In this document: in pieces, positions 1 to 8,580 of the stretch
Numbering within the stretch: position 1 is the first letter of the stretch
How the letters are laid out: the number at the start of each line of letters is the position of its first letter
Origin: Anaerolineales bacterium
Lineage (GTDB): Bacteria > Chloroflexota > Anaerolineae > Anaerolineales > Villigracilaceae
DNA: 64,000 nt
NCBI GenBank assembly: GCA_030583885.1
Contig: CP129480.1
Coordinates: 930,001 to 994,000 of the forward strand
Direction: 5' to 3'
Made by a program: the position numbers and the translations under genes
Notes under the pieces: generated by a model
The model's database searches: none
The model's input: only the letters and a program-made list of their open reading frames with translations
What the model was told of the DNA's origin: nothing

Positions 1-127
1 AAAAATCGGAAAGGAACGGATTCTCCTCAAAGATCTCCAGCAGGACTTCCGCTTCAAAGACCGGCTGCAGCAGTCGGGCAAGCGTGGTCTTGCCCACGCC
101 GATCACCCCTTCGATGGCGATATACAT
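1..127 (-). CDS. Deoxynucleoside kinase, N-terminal part (cut by window edge)
   Basis: Only the first 42 codons are in the window; the gene reads leftward and runs off base 1. The start is the ATG at 127. The translation opens with a short beta strand followed by the P-loop GVIGVGKTT (residues 7-15), then a helix and [12 protein letters not shown], which matches the start of the bacterial deoxyadenosine/deoxyguanosine kinase family (dNK fold). Such enzymes phosphorylate salvaged deoxynucleosides with ATP in the cytoplasm. The P-loop and the ENPF segment are visible; substrate specificity cannot be read from this fragment. Confidence 0.85.
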   Translation of the reverse strand, partial: MYIAIEGVIGVGKTTLARLLQPVFEAEVLLEIFEENPFLSDF

Positions 128-177
128 GAACGAATGCTCCCTGAATAGTATTGAACAAAGGATACCATAAATCCGCA

Positions 178-231
178 GGGATGCAGCCTTGCTGCATCCC
201 TCAAAACCGGGGCTCAGCGCCGCTGAGCCCC
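178..231. repeat. Two adjacent short hairpins (palindromic repeat)
   Basis: Two perfect 10-bp hairpins lie side by side: GGGATGCAGC at 178-187 pairs with 191-200 across a 3-nt loop, and GGGGCTCAGC at 209-218 pairs with 222-231 across a 3-nt loop. There is no T-tract, so these do not look like terminators. An imperfect relative of the first (ACAGCCTCGCTGCGTCCC) occurs at about 32703-32720. They look like dispersed palindromic units in the intergenic space between two divergent genes. Confidence 0.6.
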
Positions 232-237
232 TACGGT

Positions 238-243
238 TATAAT
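238..243 (+). promoter_or_regulatory. -10 box directly before the glycosyltransferase start
   Basis: A perfect TATAAT ends 7 nt before the ATG at 251, so initiation at the usual distance would fall on or next to the start codon and give a leaderless mRNA. No convincing -35 is present because the upstream bases belong to the hairpin repeat. Confidence 0.5.
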
Positions 244-250
244 TTTATGT

Positions 251-1255
251 ATGACCCGTATTTGCATTACGCCATTCGTACAGGGGACGGGCGGCATGGC
301 TTCCTTTCGACTGAAATTCGAGCAGGGATTAAAGTCCCGCGGGATCGATGTGACCTACGATCTTGGCGACAAATCCGACGCCCTGCTCGTCATTGCAGGC
401 ACTCGCTTCCTTTTTGACCTGAACAGGATCCGTCGACGGGGCATTCGCATCATCCAAAGATTGGACGGGATCAACTGGGTGCAGCGTGTCAGATGGTCGG
501 GACTGAAATACACCGTCCGCGCGGAGTACGGGAACATCATGCTTTCGCTCATCCGGGACCGCTTTGTGGACAGGGTAATCTATCAAAGCCGGTTCATCCG
601 CAAGTGGTGGGTGGACTGGTATGGCATTGCGAAAGCTCCCGCTGCCGTCATCCTCAACGGCGTGGATTTGGATATCTATTCGCCAGATGGCGAACATGAA
701 CGCCCAACGAATGTCCATCGCATGTTATTGCTGGAGGGCAGCCTCGCGCGTGGATTGAACTCTGGCTTGTTCCATGCCGTACGCGTGGCGGAGAAAATGT
801 CCGCGAAATACCCGATGGAAGTTTTCGTGGCTGGCACGGTGGATGAAGCCACACAACACAAAATGCAAAGCAGCGTCCCTGTGAAATTTCTCGGTACGGT
901 TCCTCGCACAGAAATACCCAAGCTGGCGCGGTCGGCCCATTTGATGTATTGTGCGGAGGTCAACCCGCCCTGTCCAAACTCGGTCATCGAATCGCTGGCA
1001 TGCGGATTGCCCGTCATCGGTTTCGACACAGGTTCGCTCAGGGAATTGGTTGGCAATGAAGCGGGGGTTATCGTTCCATACGGGGCGAATCCCTGGAAGT
1101 TGGAAACGCCCGACATGGACGCGCTGGCGATGTCCGCGGGGGAAATGCTCGAGAAACAGAGTCGATTCCGGGCGGCGGCACGCAGGCGTGCGGAAGCGGA
1201 GTTCGGTCTCGATAAAATGGTCGATTCTTATTTGAAGGTCTTGCTGGAGGACTGA
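251..1255 (+). CDS. Glycosyltransferase, family-4-like (GT-B fold)
   Basis: The 334-residue protein has the layout of a short GT-B glycosyltransferase. The N-terminal half starts MTRICITPFVQGTGGMASF, resembling the glycine-rich acceptor loop. The C-terminal half carries the family-4 signature region PPCPNSVIESLACGLPVIGF (about residues 237-256), where the E of the EX7E-like motif binds the nucleotide-sugar donor, followed by a GSLRELVG segment. It would transfer a sugar from an NDP-sugar to a cell-envelope glycan or glycolipid. No signal peptide or membrane segment is seen. A second GT4-type gene lies at 3619-4689. Donor and acceptor cannot be deduced. Confidence 0.8.
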   Translation: MTRICITPFVQGTGGMASFRLKFEQGLKSRGIDVTYDLGDKSDALLVIAGTRFLFDLNRIRRRGIRIIQRLDGINWVQRVRWSGLKYTVRAEYGNIMLSLIRDRFVDRVIYQSRFIRKWWVDWYGIAKAPAAVILNGVDLDIYSPDGEHERPTNVHRMLLLEGSLARGLNSGLFHAVRVAEKMSAKYPMEVFVAGTVDEATQHKMQSSVPVKFLGTVPRTEIPKLARSAHLMYCAEVNPPCPNSVIESLACGLPVIGFDTGSLRELVGNEAGVIVPYGANPWKLETPDMDALAMSAGEMLEKQSRFRAAARRRAEAEFGLDKMVDSYLKVLLED

Positions 1256-1258
1256 GCC

Positions 1259-1678
1259 ATGGATAATGAGGTCCAAGAATTTTTACTCAAGCATTTGCAG
1301 GGAATCATGACGAACGACATTGGGTCCTATCACGAAACGACGGCGGAGGATCTGACGCTGTACGAGTGGTGGGTCACGCCGCACCGTTTGGATGGACTGC
1401 CTTTCCATGAATTCATGATGACATCCAACGCGGAACGCGGCTCGGTCTTCGGCGCGGAGGAGACGGGCAAGACGCGATTCGATCTGGCGAATTTGTTGAT
1501 CCAGCGTTATGGCGATACAGCAGTTGCAAGTTATACCTTGTTAATCAGCACAGCACTTGCTTCAGGTGTGAAAGTCGCCGCGCATAATGAAAGCCGCGTG
1601 ATGATTAAGATGGACGGTGACTGGAAGGTGGTGCATGTGCATAAATCGCCCGCGTACCCTGCTCCACACGTTGGATAA
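1259..1678 (+). CDS. NTF2/SnoaL-like (DUF4440-type) protein
   Basis: This 139-residue protein starts 4 nt after the glycosyltransferase stop and is probably co-transcribed with it. The pattern fits the NTF2-like cone fold: an N-terminal helix (EVQEFLLKHLQGIMTNDIGSY), a hydrophobic strand-rich middle, and a C-terminal strand ending in DGDWKVVHVHKS, typical of the calcium/calmodulin kinase II association-domain and SnoaL-like families. These domains bind small hydrophobic ligands or oligomerise. No enzymatic role can be assigned from sequence. Confidence 0.65.
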   Translation: MDNEVQEFLLKHLQGIMTNDIGSYHETTAEDLTLYEWWVTPHRLDGLPFHEFMMTSNAERGSVFGAEETGKTRFDLANLLIQRYGDTAVASYTLLISTALASGVKVAAHNESRVMIKMDGDWKVVHVHKSPAYPAPHVG

Positions 1679-1680
1679 AC

Positions 1681-1722
1681 CGCCAAGACACCAAGACACC
1701 AAGACACCAAGACACAAAGATC
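1681..1722. repeat. CCAAGACA tandem repeat, left arm flanking the GxxExxY gene
   Basis: Four to five consecutive 9-nt units of the form CCAAGACA(C) lie directly upstream of the ribosome-binding site of the GxxExxY gene. The matching arm in opposite orientation (TTTGTG...TCTTT...TTTGTGG) lies at 2146-2181, so the gene is bracketed by imperfect inverted simple repeats. Confidence 0.8.
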
Positions 1723-1735
1723 ATTGGAGGATCAC

Positions 1736-2137
1736 ATGCCGACAAATCCTGCGATTCCCAATCCGCCTGATGACGAGCGGAGTGCACATTTGATCGTTGA
1801 TTCTGCCTGCACAGTTCACAAAAATTTAAGTGCAGGATTATTGGAAAGCGTTTACGAAACTTGTTTGTGCCATGAATTTGAAAAAAGAGGGTTGAATTAC
1901 AAGAGGCAGGTTGTTGTTCCTTTGGTGTACGATGGCATTAAGTATGCAGAAGGATTTCGCCTCGATGTGCTTGTGGAAGGGCGCATCATATGTGAGTTGA
2001 AATCCGTCGAGCGCACAGAGAATGTCCATCATTCGCAAGAGTTGACGTATTTGAAGTTGACAGGAAACCGCCTTGGATTTCTTATCAACTTCAACGTTTC
2101 ATTGATCAAGAACGGAATTCGCCGTATCATCCTCTAA
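1736..2137 (+). CDS. GxxExxY protein, PD-(D/E)XK nuclease-like
   Basis: The start was placed at the ATG at 1736 because GGAGG sits at 1726-1730, giving 133 residues; a TTG at 1724 is in frame but overlaps the Shine-Dalgarno site. The name-giving motif is GLLESVY, with the long N-terminal helix before it. The segment RLDVLVEGRIICELKSVE gives D-x9-E-x-K, the usual active-site pattern of PD-(D/E)XK nuclease folds. The family is widespread, patchy and of unknown function. This copy is enclosed by inverted simple repeats (1681-1722 and 2146-2181), as if gene plus arms moved as one unit. Confidence 0.85.
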   Translation: MPTNPAIPNPPDDERSAHLIVDSACTVHKNLSAGLLESVYETCLCHEFEKRGLNYKRQVVVPLVYDGIKYAEGFRLDVLVEGRIICELKSVERTENVHHSQELTYLKLTGNRLGFLINFNVSLIKNGIRRIIL

Positions 2138-2145
2138 TCTCAAAC

Positions 2146-2181
2146 AAATCTTTGTGACTTTGCGTCTTTAAGACTTTGTGG
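2146..2181. repeat. Right arm flanking the GxxExxY gene
   Basis: The stretch AAATCTTTGTGACTTTGCG followed by TCTTTAAGACTTTGTGG is an imperfect reverse complement of the left arm family CCACAAAGAC(A)CCAAGACAC. A related inverted pair without any gene inside lies at 5394-5461. Confidence 0.65.
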
Positions 2182-2197
2182 TCCCGAAAAAATAATT

Positions 2198-3622
2198 ATG
2201 AATGCATCCCGCTCCTACGACCTGCTCTGGCTGAGCATTGCCCTCCTGCCGTTGATCGGACTTTCGTTCCTGCTGTCCGTCCCTGTGCAGGATTACTGGT
2301 GGTATCTGCGGTTGGGGAGCGATATTTTGAGGGAAGGTGCGGTTCCCATTGTGGACACGATGAGTCACAGCCGCGCGGGGCAGCCGATCTTTTATCAGCA
2401 GTGGCTGTCTGGAATTATTTTTTATCTGGTCTATGAGGCGGGCGGCGCGGCGTTGACCTTCCTCCTGCGCTGCGTTTTACTTGGGCTGGCGTATGGCTTA
2501 CTCTGGGTTTTGATGCGCTCTTTCAGCGGCGCGCGGACGGCAACCATATTTTTGATTTTGCTCGGGCTTGCCACGTCCAACAACTGGGTGATGCGTCCGC
2601 AGTTGTTTGCATATCCGTTGTTCGTGCTGTGTCTGTTTGCCATCCTTAAATGGCAAAAGGGGAATAATCGCGCCTTGTTTCTCCTGCCGCTTTCGGTTTT
2701 TCTTTGGGTGAATTTACATGGATCGTTCGTCCTGCCCTTTCTTCTGGCGGGCGCGGCGCTCGTGGCCGGGAGCGGGAATCGAAAATCCATGCTCATTACT
2801 CTGATCGCGATGTCTGCCGTCAGCCTGCTCAACCCGCACAGCTTGGGCGTGTGGGAGTATCTCGTCTTCATCCTCAACAATCCATCGGATTATTTGTTCA
2901 GCGTGGAGTGGCGTCCGCCGACGAATGCAGGCTGGCAGATGAACCTCTTTTTTGGATGGACGCTTCTCTTCGTCCCCCTGGCTGCGTTTTCCAACCGAAG
3001 ATTGTCCACGCTGGAGTGGATTCTCTTTCTTGGCTTCGGCTGGCTGGCGTTTTCGGGCATCCGCTATGTGATCTGGTTCATGTTCCTGCTGGCGATGTTC
3101 ACTGCAAAATTGACCGCCGAATGGAGCGACAAATGGATCGACCGACCCATCGAGCGGATCAATCCGCGCCTCAACCTGACGATTGCAATTGTTATGTTCC
3201 TCCTGCCGCTTTTCCTCCTGCCGGGCGTCCGTGACTCGTGGTGGAGAAATGCCGCGCCGCTGTATGAGCTATCCACCACGCCCATCGCAGCGGTGGAATA
3301 TCTGAAAACGCGCGAGGATCTGCCGGGTCCGCTCTGGAACGATTACGCCTTCGGCTCGTACCTGCAATTTGCCCTGCCTTCCCGCCCCACCTGGATGGAC
3401 ACGCGCATGTATAGTTTTTCGCAGGGGCAATGGGAGGAATATGTCCGTGTGACCAGTGCCGAAGGCTGGCAGGAGATGCTCGACCGCGAGGGCATCAACC
3501 TGCTTTTGCTTTCGCAGGCGGCACAGCCAAGGCTGGTGGAGGCGGTTTCGAAGTCGAGTCGTTGGTGCGAAGAATACCGCGACGAATATGCGGTGATCTT
3601 TTCGCGTTGCGAGGCGGAATGA
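2198..3622 (+). CDS. Polytopic membrane protein, GT-C-like
   Basis: The 474-residue product has about nine to ten strongly hydrophobic segments through residue 365 and a soluble C-terminal tail of about 110 residues. The first loop contains VQDYWWYLRLGSDIL, comparable to the acidic/aromatic first loop of GT-C glycosyltransferases that use polyprenyl-phosphate sugars, and RPQLFAYPLFVLCL resembles uncharacterised members of that group. It lies between two glycosyltransferase genes and overlaps the second by 4 nt (ATGA), which supports a role in glycan or glycolipid assembly at the membrane. The catalytic aspartates of known GT-C families cannot be placed with certainty. Confidence 0.6.
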   Translation: MNASRSYDLLWLSIALLPLIGLSFLLSVPVQDYWWYLRLGSDILREGAVPIVDTMSHSRAGQPIFYQQWLSGIIFYLVYEAGGAALTFLLRCVLLGLAYGLLWVLMRSFSGARTATIFLILLGLATSNNWVMRPQLFAYPLFVLCLFAILKWQKGNNRALFLLPLSVFLWVNLHGSFVLPFLLAGAALVAGSGNRKSMLITLIAMSAVSLLNPHSLGVWEYLVFILNNPSDYLFSVEWRPPTNAGWQMNLFFGWTLLFVPLAAFSNRRLSTLEWILFLGFGWLAFSGIRYVIWFMFLLAMFTAKLTAEWSDKWIDRPIERINPRLNLTIAIVMFLLPLFLLPGVRDSWWRNAAPLYELSTTPIAAVEYLKTREDLPGPLWNDYAFGSYLQFALPSRPTWMDTRMYSFSQGQWEEYVRVTSAEGWQEMLDREGINLLLLSQAAQPRLVEAVSKSSRWCEEYRDEYAVIFSRCEAE

Positions 3623-4689
3623 ACTTCAAAGGAAAATTGGGTTTGCAGCAGCGCGTATTGCCGGGTTACCGTGTCCCGTTTTTCGATCTGCTTGCCGGAC
3701 ACTGCGAAGGCGGGATGAGTTTGTTTGCCGGTCAGCCCCGTCCAATTGAAATGATTGCGGGCGGAACGACTCAAATCGCAAAGCACGTCGAGGCGAAAAA
3801 TATCCACCTGTTTGGCGGCTCGTTCTACCTTTGTTATCAGAGGAATTTCATTCAATGGCTCGAAGAATGGAATCCCGATACACTGATCGTGGAGGCAAAC
3901 CCGCGCTATCTCGCCACTCCCGCCGCCGTCAAGTGGATGCAGGCCCGCGGACGAAGGGTCATCGGCTGGGGACTCGGTTCGCCGCCCGTGCATGGCATTC
4001 GGAGAAAACGCAGGCTCGCATTCATCAACCAATTTGACGCCCTGCTTTCCTACAGCCGGCGCGGCGCGGATGAATATGCCGCGCTCGGGTTTCCGCGTGA
4101 GAAGATTTTCGTGGCGCATAATGCGGTCTCGCCTGCTCCTGATTTTCCCATGCCGCCGCGACCTTCGACTTTTGGCATTCGACCAACGCTCTTGTTCGTG
4201 GGACGATTGCAGGCAAGAAAACGCATCGATCTCCTCCTGCACGCCTGCGCGCAAATGGACCCAGAACCGCGTTTGATCATCGTCGGCGATGGACCCGAAC
4301 GCCCGGCAATGGAATCGCTTGCAAAGGAGGTCTATCCATCCGCGGAATATATCGGCGGAAAGCATGGGGCGGAGATAAAGCCCTATTTCGCAGAAGCAGA
4401 TTTGTTTGTCCTGCCGGGAAGCGGGGGACTTGCAGTTCAGGAAGCCATGAGTCACGGCCTGCCGGTCATCGTTGCAAAAGGGGATGGCACGCAGGATGAT
4501 TTGGTTCGAGAGTCGAACGGTTGGCAGATCGAGCCTGAAAATTATGATGCGCTGGTTGCCGCAATGAAAAACGCGCTATCGGACATGGCGCGTTTGCGAA
4601 GGATGGGGGCGGAGTCGTTCCGCATTGTTTCGGAAGAGATCAACATCCAAAAGATGGCGGAAGCGTTCGTGCGGGCGTTGAATAGTTGA
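3619..4689 (+). CDS. Glycosyltransferase family 4
   Basis: The start is the ATG overlapping the preceding stop (ATGA at 3619-3622); an in-frame extension upstream would lie wholly inside the previous gene. The 356-residue protein shows the GT-B C-terminal donor domain clearly: LLFVGRLQARKRIDLLL, LIIVGDGPERPAMES, then FVLPGSGGLAVQEAMSHGLPV, where the glutamate of the EX7E-type motif contacts the nucleotide sugar. Context suggests a glycan pathway shared with the upstream membrane protein and the glycosyltransferase at 251. Sugar specificity is unknown. Confidence 0.85.
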   Translation: MNFKGKLGLQQRVLPGYRVPFFDLLAGHCEGGMSLFAGQPRPIEMIAGGTTQIAKHVEAKNIHLFGGSFYLCYQRNFIQWLEEWNPDTLIVEANPRYLATPAAVKWMQARGRRVIGWGLGSPPVHGIRRKRRLAFINQFDALLSYSRRGADEYAALGFPREKIFVAHNAVSPAPDFPMPPRPSTFGIRPTLLFVGRLQARKRIDLLLHACAQMDPEPRLIIVGDGPERPAMESLAKEVYPSAEYIGGKHGAEIKPYFAEADLFVLPGSGGLAVQEAMSHGLPVIVAKGDGTQDDLVRESNGWQIEPENYDALVAAMKNALSDMARLRRMGAESFRIVSEEINIQKMAEAFVRALNS

Positions 4690-4690
4690 A

Positions 4691-5347
4691 TCAACCGTAC
4701 TTTGGCGTATCGCCGATGATCTCCCACCTGCGCTCCAGTGCAATGGCCTTCAACTTCGCATCGGGATAGACCGCCACAGGCTGGTCGGCATGTTCGAGCA
4801 GGGGAACATCCAGGATCGTATCGCCGTAGGCAACATCCACACGGTCCACGCCGAGGCGCTGAAGCACCTGTTCGATCTTCTTTTCGTCTTTCATCAACTC
4901 GCTGACCAGCCGCACGCGTCTGTTCACGATCTCCACCGGCGTGCCGATGACATCCGCGCCGATGCGCCGTGCGAACGGCTGGATGAACGGTTCGACCACA
5001 CTGCTGGCAATGTAGACCTTTGCGCCGTCTTCGCGGTGTTTGATGAGCCGTGTCACCACGTCCTCGCGGCGTTTCTTCCACAGGTTGTGTTCGACCGTCC
5101 ACTCCGAGGCCTGCTCGACGTTTTCCGGCGTGGCATTCTTGATGTAGCCCAGACTGTCCACCATTAACTTCTGCCCCCATGTCTGCCAGTCAATGAACCC
5201 GTTTTTTGCAAGCAGATACGACGGCGTAATGGACGCGATATACCAGTACGCGCGAAGTTTGCTTTGGTTATGTTTGACCCAGTCCACCAGCCCTAAAAAT
5301 GGCGAGCCGGTGGTGAGCGTGCCCATCATATCTGAAACGACGATCAT
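4691..5347 (-). CDS. HAD-family phosphatase-like protein with altered motif I
   Basis: The ATG at 5347 is preceded by AAGGAG on the minus strand, giving 218 residues. HAD motifs are recognisable: motif I SDMMGTLT at the N-terminus, motif II VYIASS, and motif IV YGDTILDVPLL. The layout, with a helical cap between motifs I and II, resembles the phosphoserine phosphatase-like branch (HAD IB). The nucleophile Asp6 is present, but the second aspartate of the DxDxT motif, which normally acts as general acid/base, is Met8. The protein may therefore be a weak or non-phosphatase member. It converges with the glycosyltransferase gene, with the two stops almost touching. Confidence 0.75.
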   Translation of the reverse strand: MIVVSDMMGTLTTGSPFLGLVDWVKHNQSKLRAYWYIASITPSYLLAKNGFIDWQTWGQKLMVDSLGYIKNATPENVEQASEWTVEHNLWKKRREDVVTRLIKHREDGAKVYIASSVVEPFIQPFARRIGADVIGTPVEIVNRRVRLVSELMKDEKKIEQVLQRLGVDRVDVAYGDTILDVPLLEHADQPVAVYPDAKLKAIALERRWEIIGDTPKYG

Positions 5348-5393
5348 TATTTCTCCTTGTTTTCTTCGGCGCGGGGCTAAGAAGTCTTTTTCA

Positions 5394-5461
5394 CCACAAA
5401 TCCGCAAAGGCTCGAAGACTCGAAGAAAAATTCGTGACTTGGTGTCTTCGAGAATTCGTGG
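5394..5461. repeat. Gene-less inverted simple repeat (68 bp)
   Basis: Left arm CCACAAATCCGCAAAGG plus CTCGAAGACTCGAAG and right arm TTCGTGACTTGGTGTCTTCG plus AGAATTCGTGG are imperfect reverse complements. The vocabulary (CGAAGAC, CACCAAG, CCACGAA) resembles the arms around the GxxExxY gene at 1681-2181. It lies between the HAD gene and the SulP gene, both on the minus strand. Confidence 0.6.
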
Positions 5462-5479
5462 TATGTGCTTCAAACATTC

Positions 5480-7684
5480 TTAATCCAGCAAGGCTTCGAT
5501 GGCGCGGGCGTTATCCGCCATGCGTTCCGCCAGCAGGCGGGCGATCCATTCATGCAGGGCGGAAGCCGTCTCTGCGTCCTGGTTTTCCATTTGTTTCATG
5601 GCCTCGGCTGTCAAACGATACAGCACGCTTTTCTGCTCCGTGACCACATTTGCGGTGCGCTTCCCCTTTAGGTACATGCCCACCTCCCCGACCACTGTCC
5701 CGCTGCGGACATTCCTCAAACGCGTCATTTCGCCCTGGTCTGTTTCAAGCAGTACATTCAACCGGCCAGACTCGATGAAGTACATGGCTTCCGGGGGATC
5801 ACCGCGCCGCATCAGGTACATATTTGCATCCACTTCCATGCGTTCGAGATACGTGAGCAGGCGGTCGATCAATGCGGGTTTCGGGAAGGTCCTGCGCAAC
5901 TGACCCTTGATGCCGACCTGGATGAACTGTGTGGAGGCTTCATGCTTTTGCAGGAGCATGTTCTCGCACCATTCCACGCCATGGTCCAGTGTGGGGAAGA
6001 TCTGCACGCGTTGACCGGGCGTGAATCCGCCCTGGATCATCTGTTGGCGGATGGACGGCGCGGCTTGTGTTATGACCAGATAAATATCGTGCAGTTCCGC
6101 AAGCTGCTGCATGCGCGTAAAACTGGAAACAGCGGACGAATCCAGCCCGTGGACGCGGTGGAAATCCAGCACGATGAAATGTTCCCTGTGAATGGTATCC
6201 TCCAGCAGCTCGCGGACGCGCCCCAGCAGTTTATCCGATGTGCCGAAGAAGATATATCCCTGCAGGCGGAAGATGTGGATGCCCATGCCGTATTTGTGCA
6301 GGATCTCGCGTTGAATCGCGGGTCGTTCCACCTTGGCATGATAGATCGTCCCGTTCAGCGTATCACGGACGGTGTTGATGCGGCTGTATTTGATGACGAA
6401 CAAAATGGTGGCCGCGATGATCCCCGCCCCGACGCCTTCAAGAAATCCCGTCGCCGCGATCACCACCAGGCTGATCATGACGACCAGATATTCTGCGCGG
6501 GGAAGTTTGAACCAGGCGTCATAGACCCATTCGATGAGGAAGGACAAGCCCAATACCAAAAGCAGGCTGCTCAACAATGCAACAGGCAGGAAACTGACAA
6601 ATCCGCCGCCTGCAATTAACACCAGCCCGCAAACCAGCGCGGTGGTGACGGTAACGATGCGGGATTTCGCCCCCATGCGCTGGCCAAGCGCCGTGGCGCC
6701 CAATAAATGATATCCAGGCGGCCCGCCGCCCAACCCTGCCGCCAGATTGGCGAGCCCGGTGACGCGTAATTCATGATTCAGGTCAATATCGCGTTTGGCG
6801 ACCAGTTCCAAACCTGTGGCGTTCAACAGGAATGCGATCAGGCTGACCAAAGGCACGGGAATTAGTTTATCCGCCTGACCCGCCAGGATGTTCCAATCCA
6901 CTTGATTTAAGGTGGCAAGTGTGAACGGTTTCCAAAGTCCGCCCGAGGGGAAGGATTGCAGCAGCAGTCCCATGCTGCGCGCCTGTTCAATGGATGTGCC
7001 GGTTGCAAACAAGGCTGCATAAAAAAGGATGACGGCGCTAAAGACGATTCCCGGCCAGACCAGGAAATGATTGACCTTTCGCAGAACGACCAGGACGATC
7101 ATGGCGTAGATCGTGCCCGGCAGCCAGAGCAAAAGCTTATCGGACTGCATCAGGCCGAGGAGAGTCTGAACGTTTAACGTCTCGCCGGCCATCACTTCGA
7201 TCGCGCCGCGAGTCAACAGCCAGCCGGTGCCGGCCAGGAACCCGCCGACCACCGGATAGGGGATGTAGCGCACCAGATTCCCAAGTTGGAACTGGCCGAT
7301 CAGCAGAAAGATCAAGCCTGTGATCAGTGAACCGATCATGACGCCCGCCAGTGTTGTCGAAAAGACAACCTGCGCACTGGCGGAGCCTGCCAGCCCGCCG
7401 GCGATGCCTCCTGCAGCAACTGCAAGCAGGGCGGCGGGACCATCCTGCGGACCGATGGCTGTGCCGGGCAACGAGCCCAGAAACGATGTGACCAGCGCCA
7501 TGCTGAGCCCGCCGAATAGAAAGATACCGATGCCGCGCGGGACATACGAGCTCATTTCACCCGTGAATACGAGCGTGGCGAGCGAAATGCTCAGCACCAC
7601 CACGATCAATCCGATCACAAGCCCGGCGGTAATGCTGGTGACAATCTGTCTCGGATCCATCGACGCGAAAGGCTTGTCTTTCAT
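5480..7684 (-). CDS. SulP-family anion transporter with STAS and cyclic-nucleotide-binding domains
   Basis: The 734-residue protein starts at the ATG at 7684 behind GAGGAG. Residues about 15-430 hold roughly a dozen hydrophobic segments with SulP-type sequence (GGLAGSASAQVVFSTT, YIPYPVVGGFLAGTGWLL). Residues about 455-565 form a STAS domain (FIVLDFHRVHGLDSSAVSSF). Residues about 600-720 form a cyclic-nucleotide-binding domain (MYLMRRGDPPEAMYFIESG ... GTVVGEVGMYLKGKRTANV). It probably moves sulfate, bicarbonate or another inorganic anion across the cytoplasmic membrane, with activity tuned through its cytosolic tail. Substrate and whether the cNMP pocket binds nucleotide are not determined. 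Confidence 0.9.
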   Translation of the reverse strand: MKDKPFASMDPRQIVTSITAGLVIGLIVVVLSISLATLVFTGEMSSYVPRGIGIFLFGGLSMALVTSFLGSLPGTAIGPQDGPAALLAVAAGGIAGGLAGSASAQVVFSTTLAGVMIGSLITGLIFLLIGQFQLGNLVRYIPYPVVGGFLAGTGWLLTRGAIEVMAGETLNVQTLLGLMQSDKLLLWLPGTIYAMIVLVVLRKVNHFLVWPGIVFSAVILFYAALFATGTSIEQARSMGLLLQSFPSGGLWKPFTLATLNQVDWNILAGQADKLIPVPLVSLIAFLLNATGLELVAKRDIDLNHELRVTGLANLAAGLGGGPPGYHLLGATALGQRMGAKSRIVTVTTALVCGLVLIAGGGFVSFLPVALLSSLLLVLGLSFLIEWVYDAWFKLPRAEYLVVMISLVVIAATGFLEGVGAGIIAATILFVIKYSRINTVRDTLNGTIYHAKVERPAIQREILHKYGMGIHIFRLQGYIFFGTSDKLLGRVRELLEDTIHREHFIVLDFHRVHGLDSSAVSSFTRMQQLAELHDIYLVITQAAPSIRQQMIQGGFTPGQRVQIFPTLDHGVEWCENMLLQKHEASTQFIQVGIKGQLRRTFPKPALIDRLLTYLERMEVDANMYLMRRGDPPEAMYFIESGRLNVLLETDQGEMTRLRNVRSGTVVGEVGMYLKGKRTANVVTEQKSVLYRLTAEAMKQMENQDAETASALHEWIARLLAERMADNARAIEALLD

Positions 7685-7750
7685 TGTGCTCTCCTCACTT
7701 CCAAGTGATTAATGCCCCGATTGTATCTGAATTTATATCAAATGAGGAAA

Positions 7751-8524
7751 CTACTGAGCCGTATTGCCGCCATCCACCAGCAGCAAATGACCTGTGATAA
7801 ACGACGACTCGTCCGATGCCAGGAATAAAACCGCATTGGCGATCTCTTCGGGTCTTCCAAAACGGCCCATCGGAATATATGCACTGGATTCCTTCATCGC
7901 TTCTTCCATTGTCACCGGGTCGGAGCCTTCGAAATATCCCTTCTCGATCCAGCGATCCACAAACGTATCGCCGGGACAGACCGCATTCACGCGGATGCCT
8001 GCGCGTGCGTAATCCAGCGCCATGGCCTTGGTCATCATCCCCACCGCGCCCTTGCTCATGATATACGGAAACGCATCCTTCCCCGCCACCACAGACCAGT
8101 CCGAGCCGTTGTTGACGATGGCGCCCCCGCCCTGTTTTTTCATTTCGTGAATCACCAGCTTGCACATGCGCCACACCGCTGTCACGTTGATGTTCAACGT
8201 ATCCTGCCAGACTTCCTCGGTCGTGGTATCCGCGGTCCCCTTGGTGACGATGCCTGCGTTGTTGAACAAAATATCGATGCGCTTGAATTCCTTAAGCGCG
8301 GCATCCACGACCCTCTGGCAGTCCTCCGTCTTTGTGTGATCCGCCTCCACGAAAATGCATCGGACTCCCTTCCGCCTGCATTCCGCTTCGACGGCTTTGC
8401 CCAGGCTGGAACGCCTGCCGGTTAAGACCAGGTCGGCTCCCTGGTCCGCGAAACGAAGCGCGGTGGCTTTTCCAATTCCGCTGGTGGCGCCTGTGATGAT
8501 GGCTGTTTTGTTTTTGAGTCTCAT
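7751..8524 (-). CDS. Short-chain dehydrogenase/reductase
   Basis: Classical SDR of 257 residues. The NAD(P) motif TGATSGIG is at 11-18, NNAG at 88-91, a catalytic serine at 141 or 144 and YIMSK giving Tyr154 and Lys158. The C-terminus GHLLLVDGGNTAQ is typical of the FabG-like branch. It would catalyse NAD(P)-dependent alcohol/ketone interconversion in the cytoplasm. The coenzyme loop after strand beta2 (TGRRSS) suggests NADP, but this is only a tendency. The ATG at 8524 follows a GGAG on the minus strand. The gene is divergent from mutS2. Confidence 0.9.
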   Translation of the reverse strand: MRLKNKTAIITGATSGIGKATALRFADQGADLVLTGRRSSLGKAVEAECRRKGVRCIFVEADHTKTEDCQRVVDAALKEFKRIDILFNNAGIVTKGTADTTTEEVWQDTLNINVTAVWRMCKLVIHEMKKQGGGAIVNNGSDWSVVAGKDAFPYIMSKGAVGMMTKAMALDYARAGIRVNAVCPGDTFVDRWIEKGYFEGSDPVTMEEAMKESSAYIPMGRFGRPEEIANAVLFLASDESSFITGHLLLVDGGNTAQ

Positions 8525-8580
8525 GTTGTTCTCCTGGAGGGTCGCCCCTCCTTCAAAGGATGTATCCTGACAGAGCGAAG

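Noticed and set aside
1681..1722. Possible CRISPR-like array of CCAAGACA units
   Set aside because: Units are 9 nt and contiguous, with no spacers and no cas genes.
3343..4455. Long minus-strand frame opposite the membrane protein and glycosyltransferase genes
   Set aside because: It spans two well-supported genes on the other strand and has no recognisable motif.
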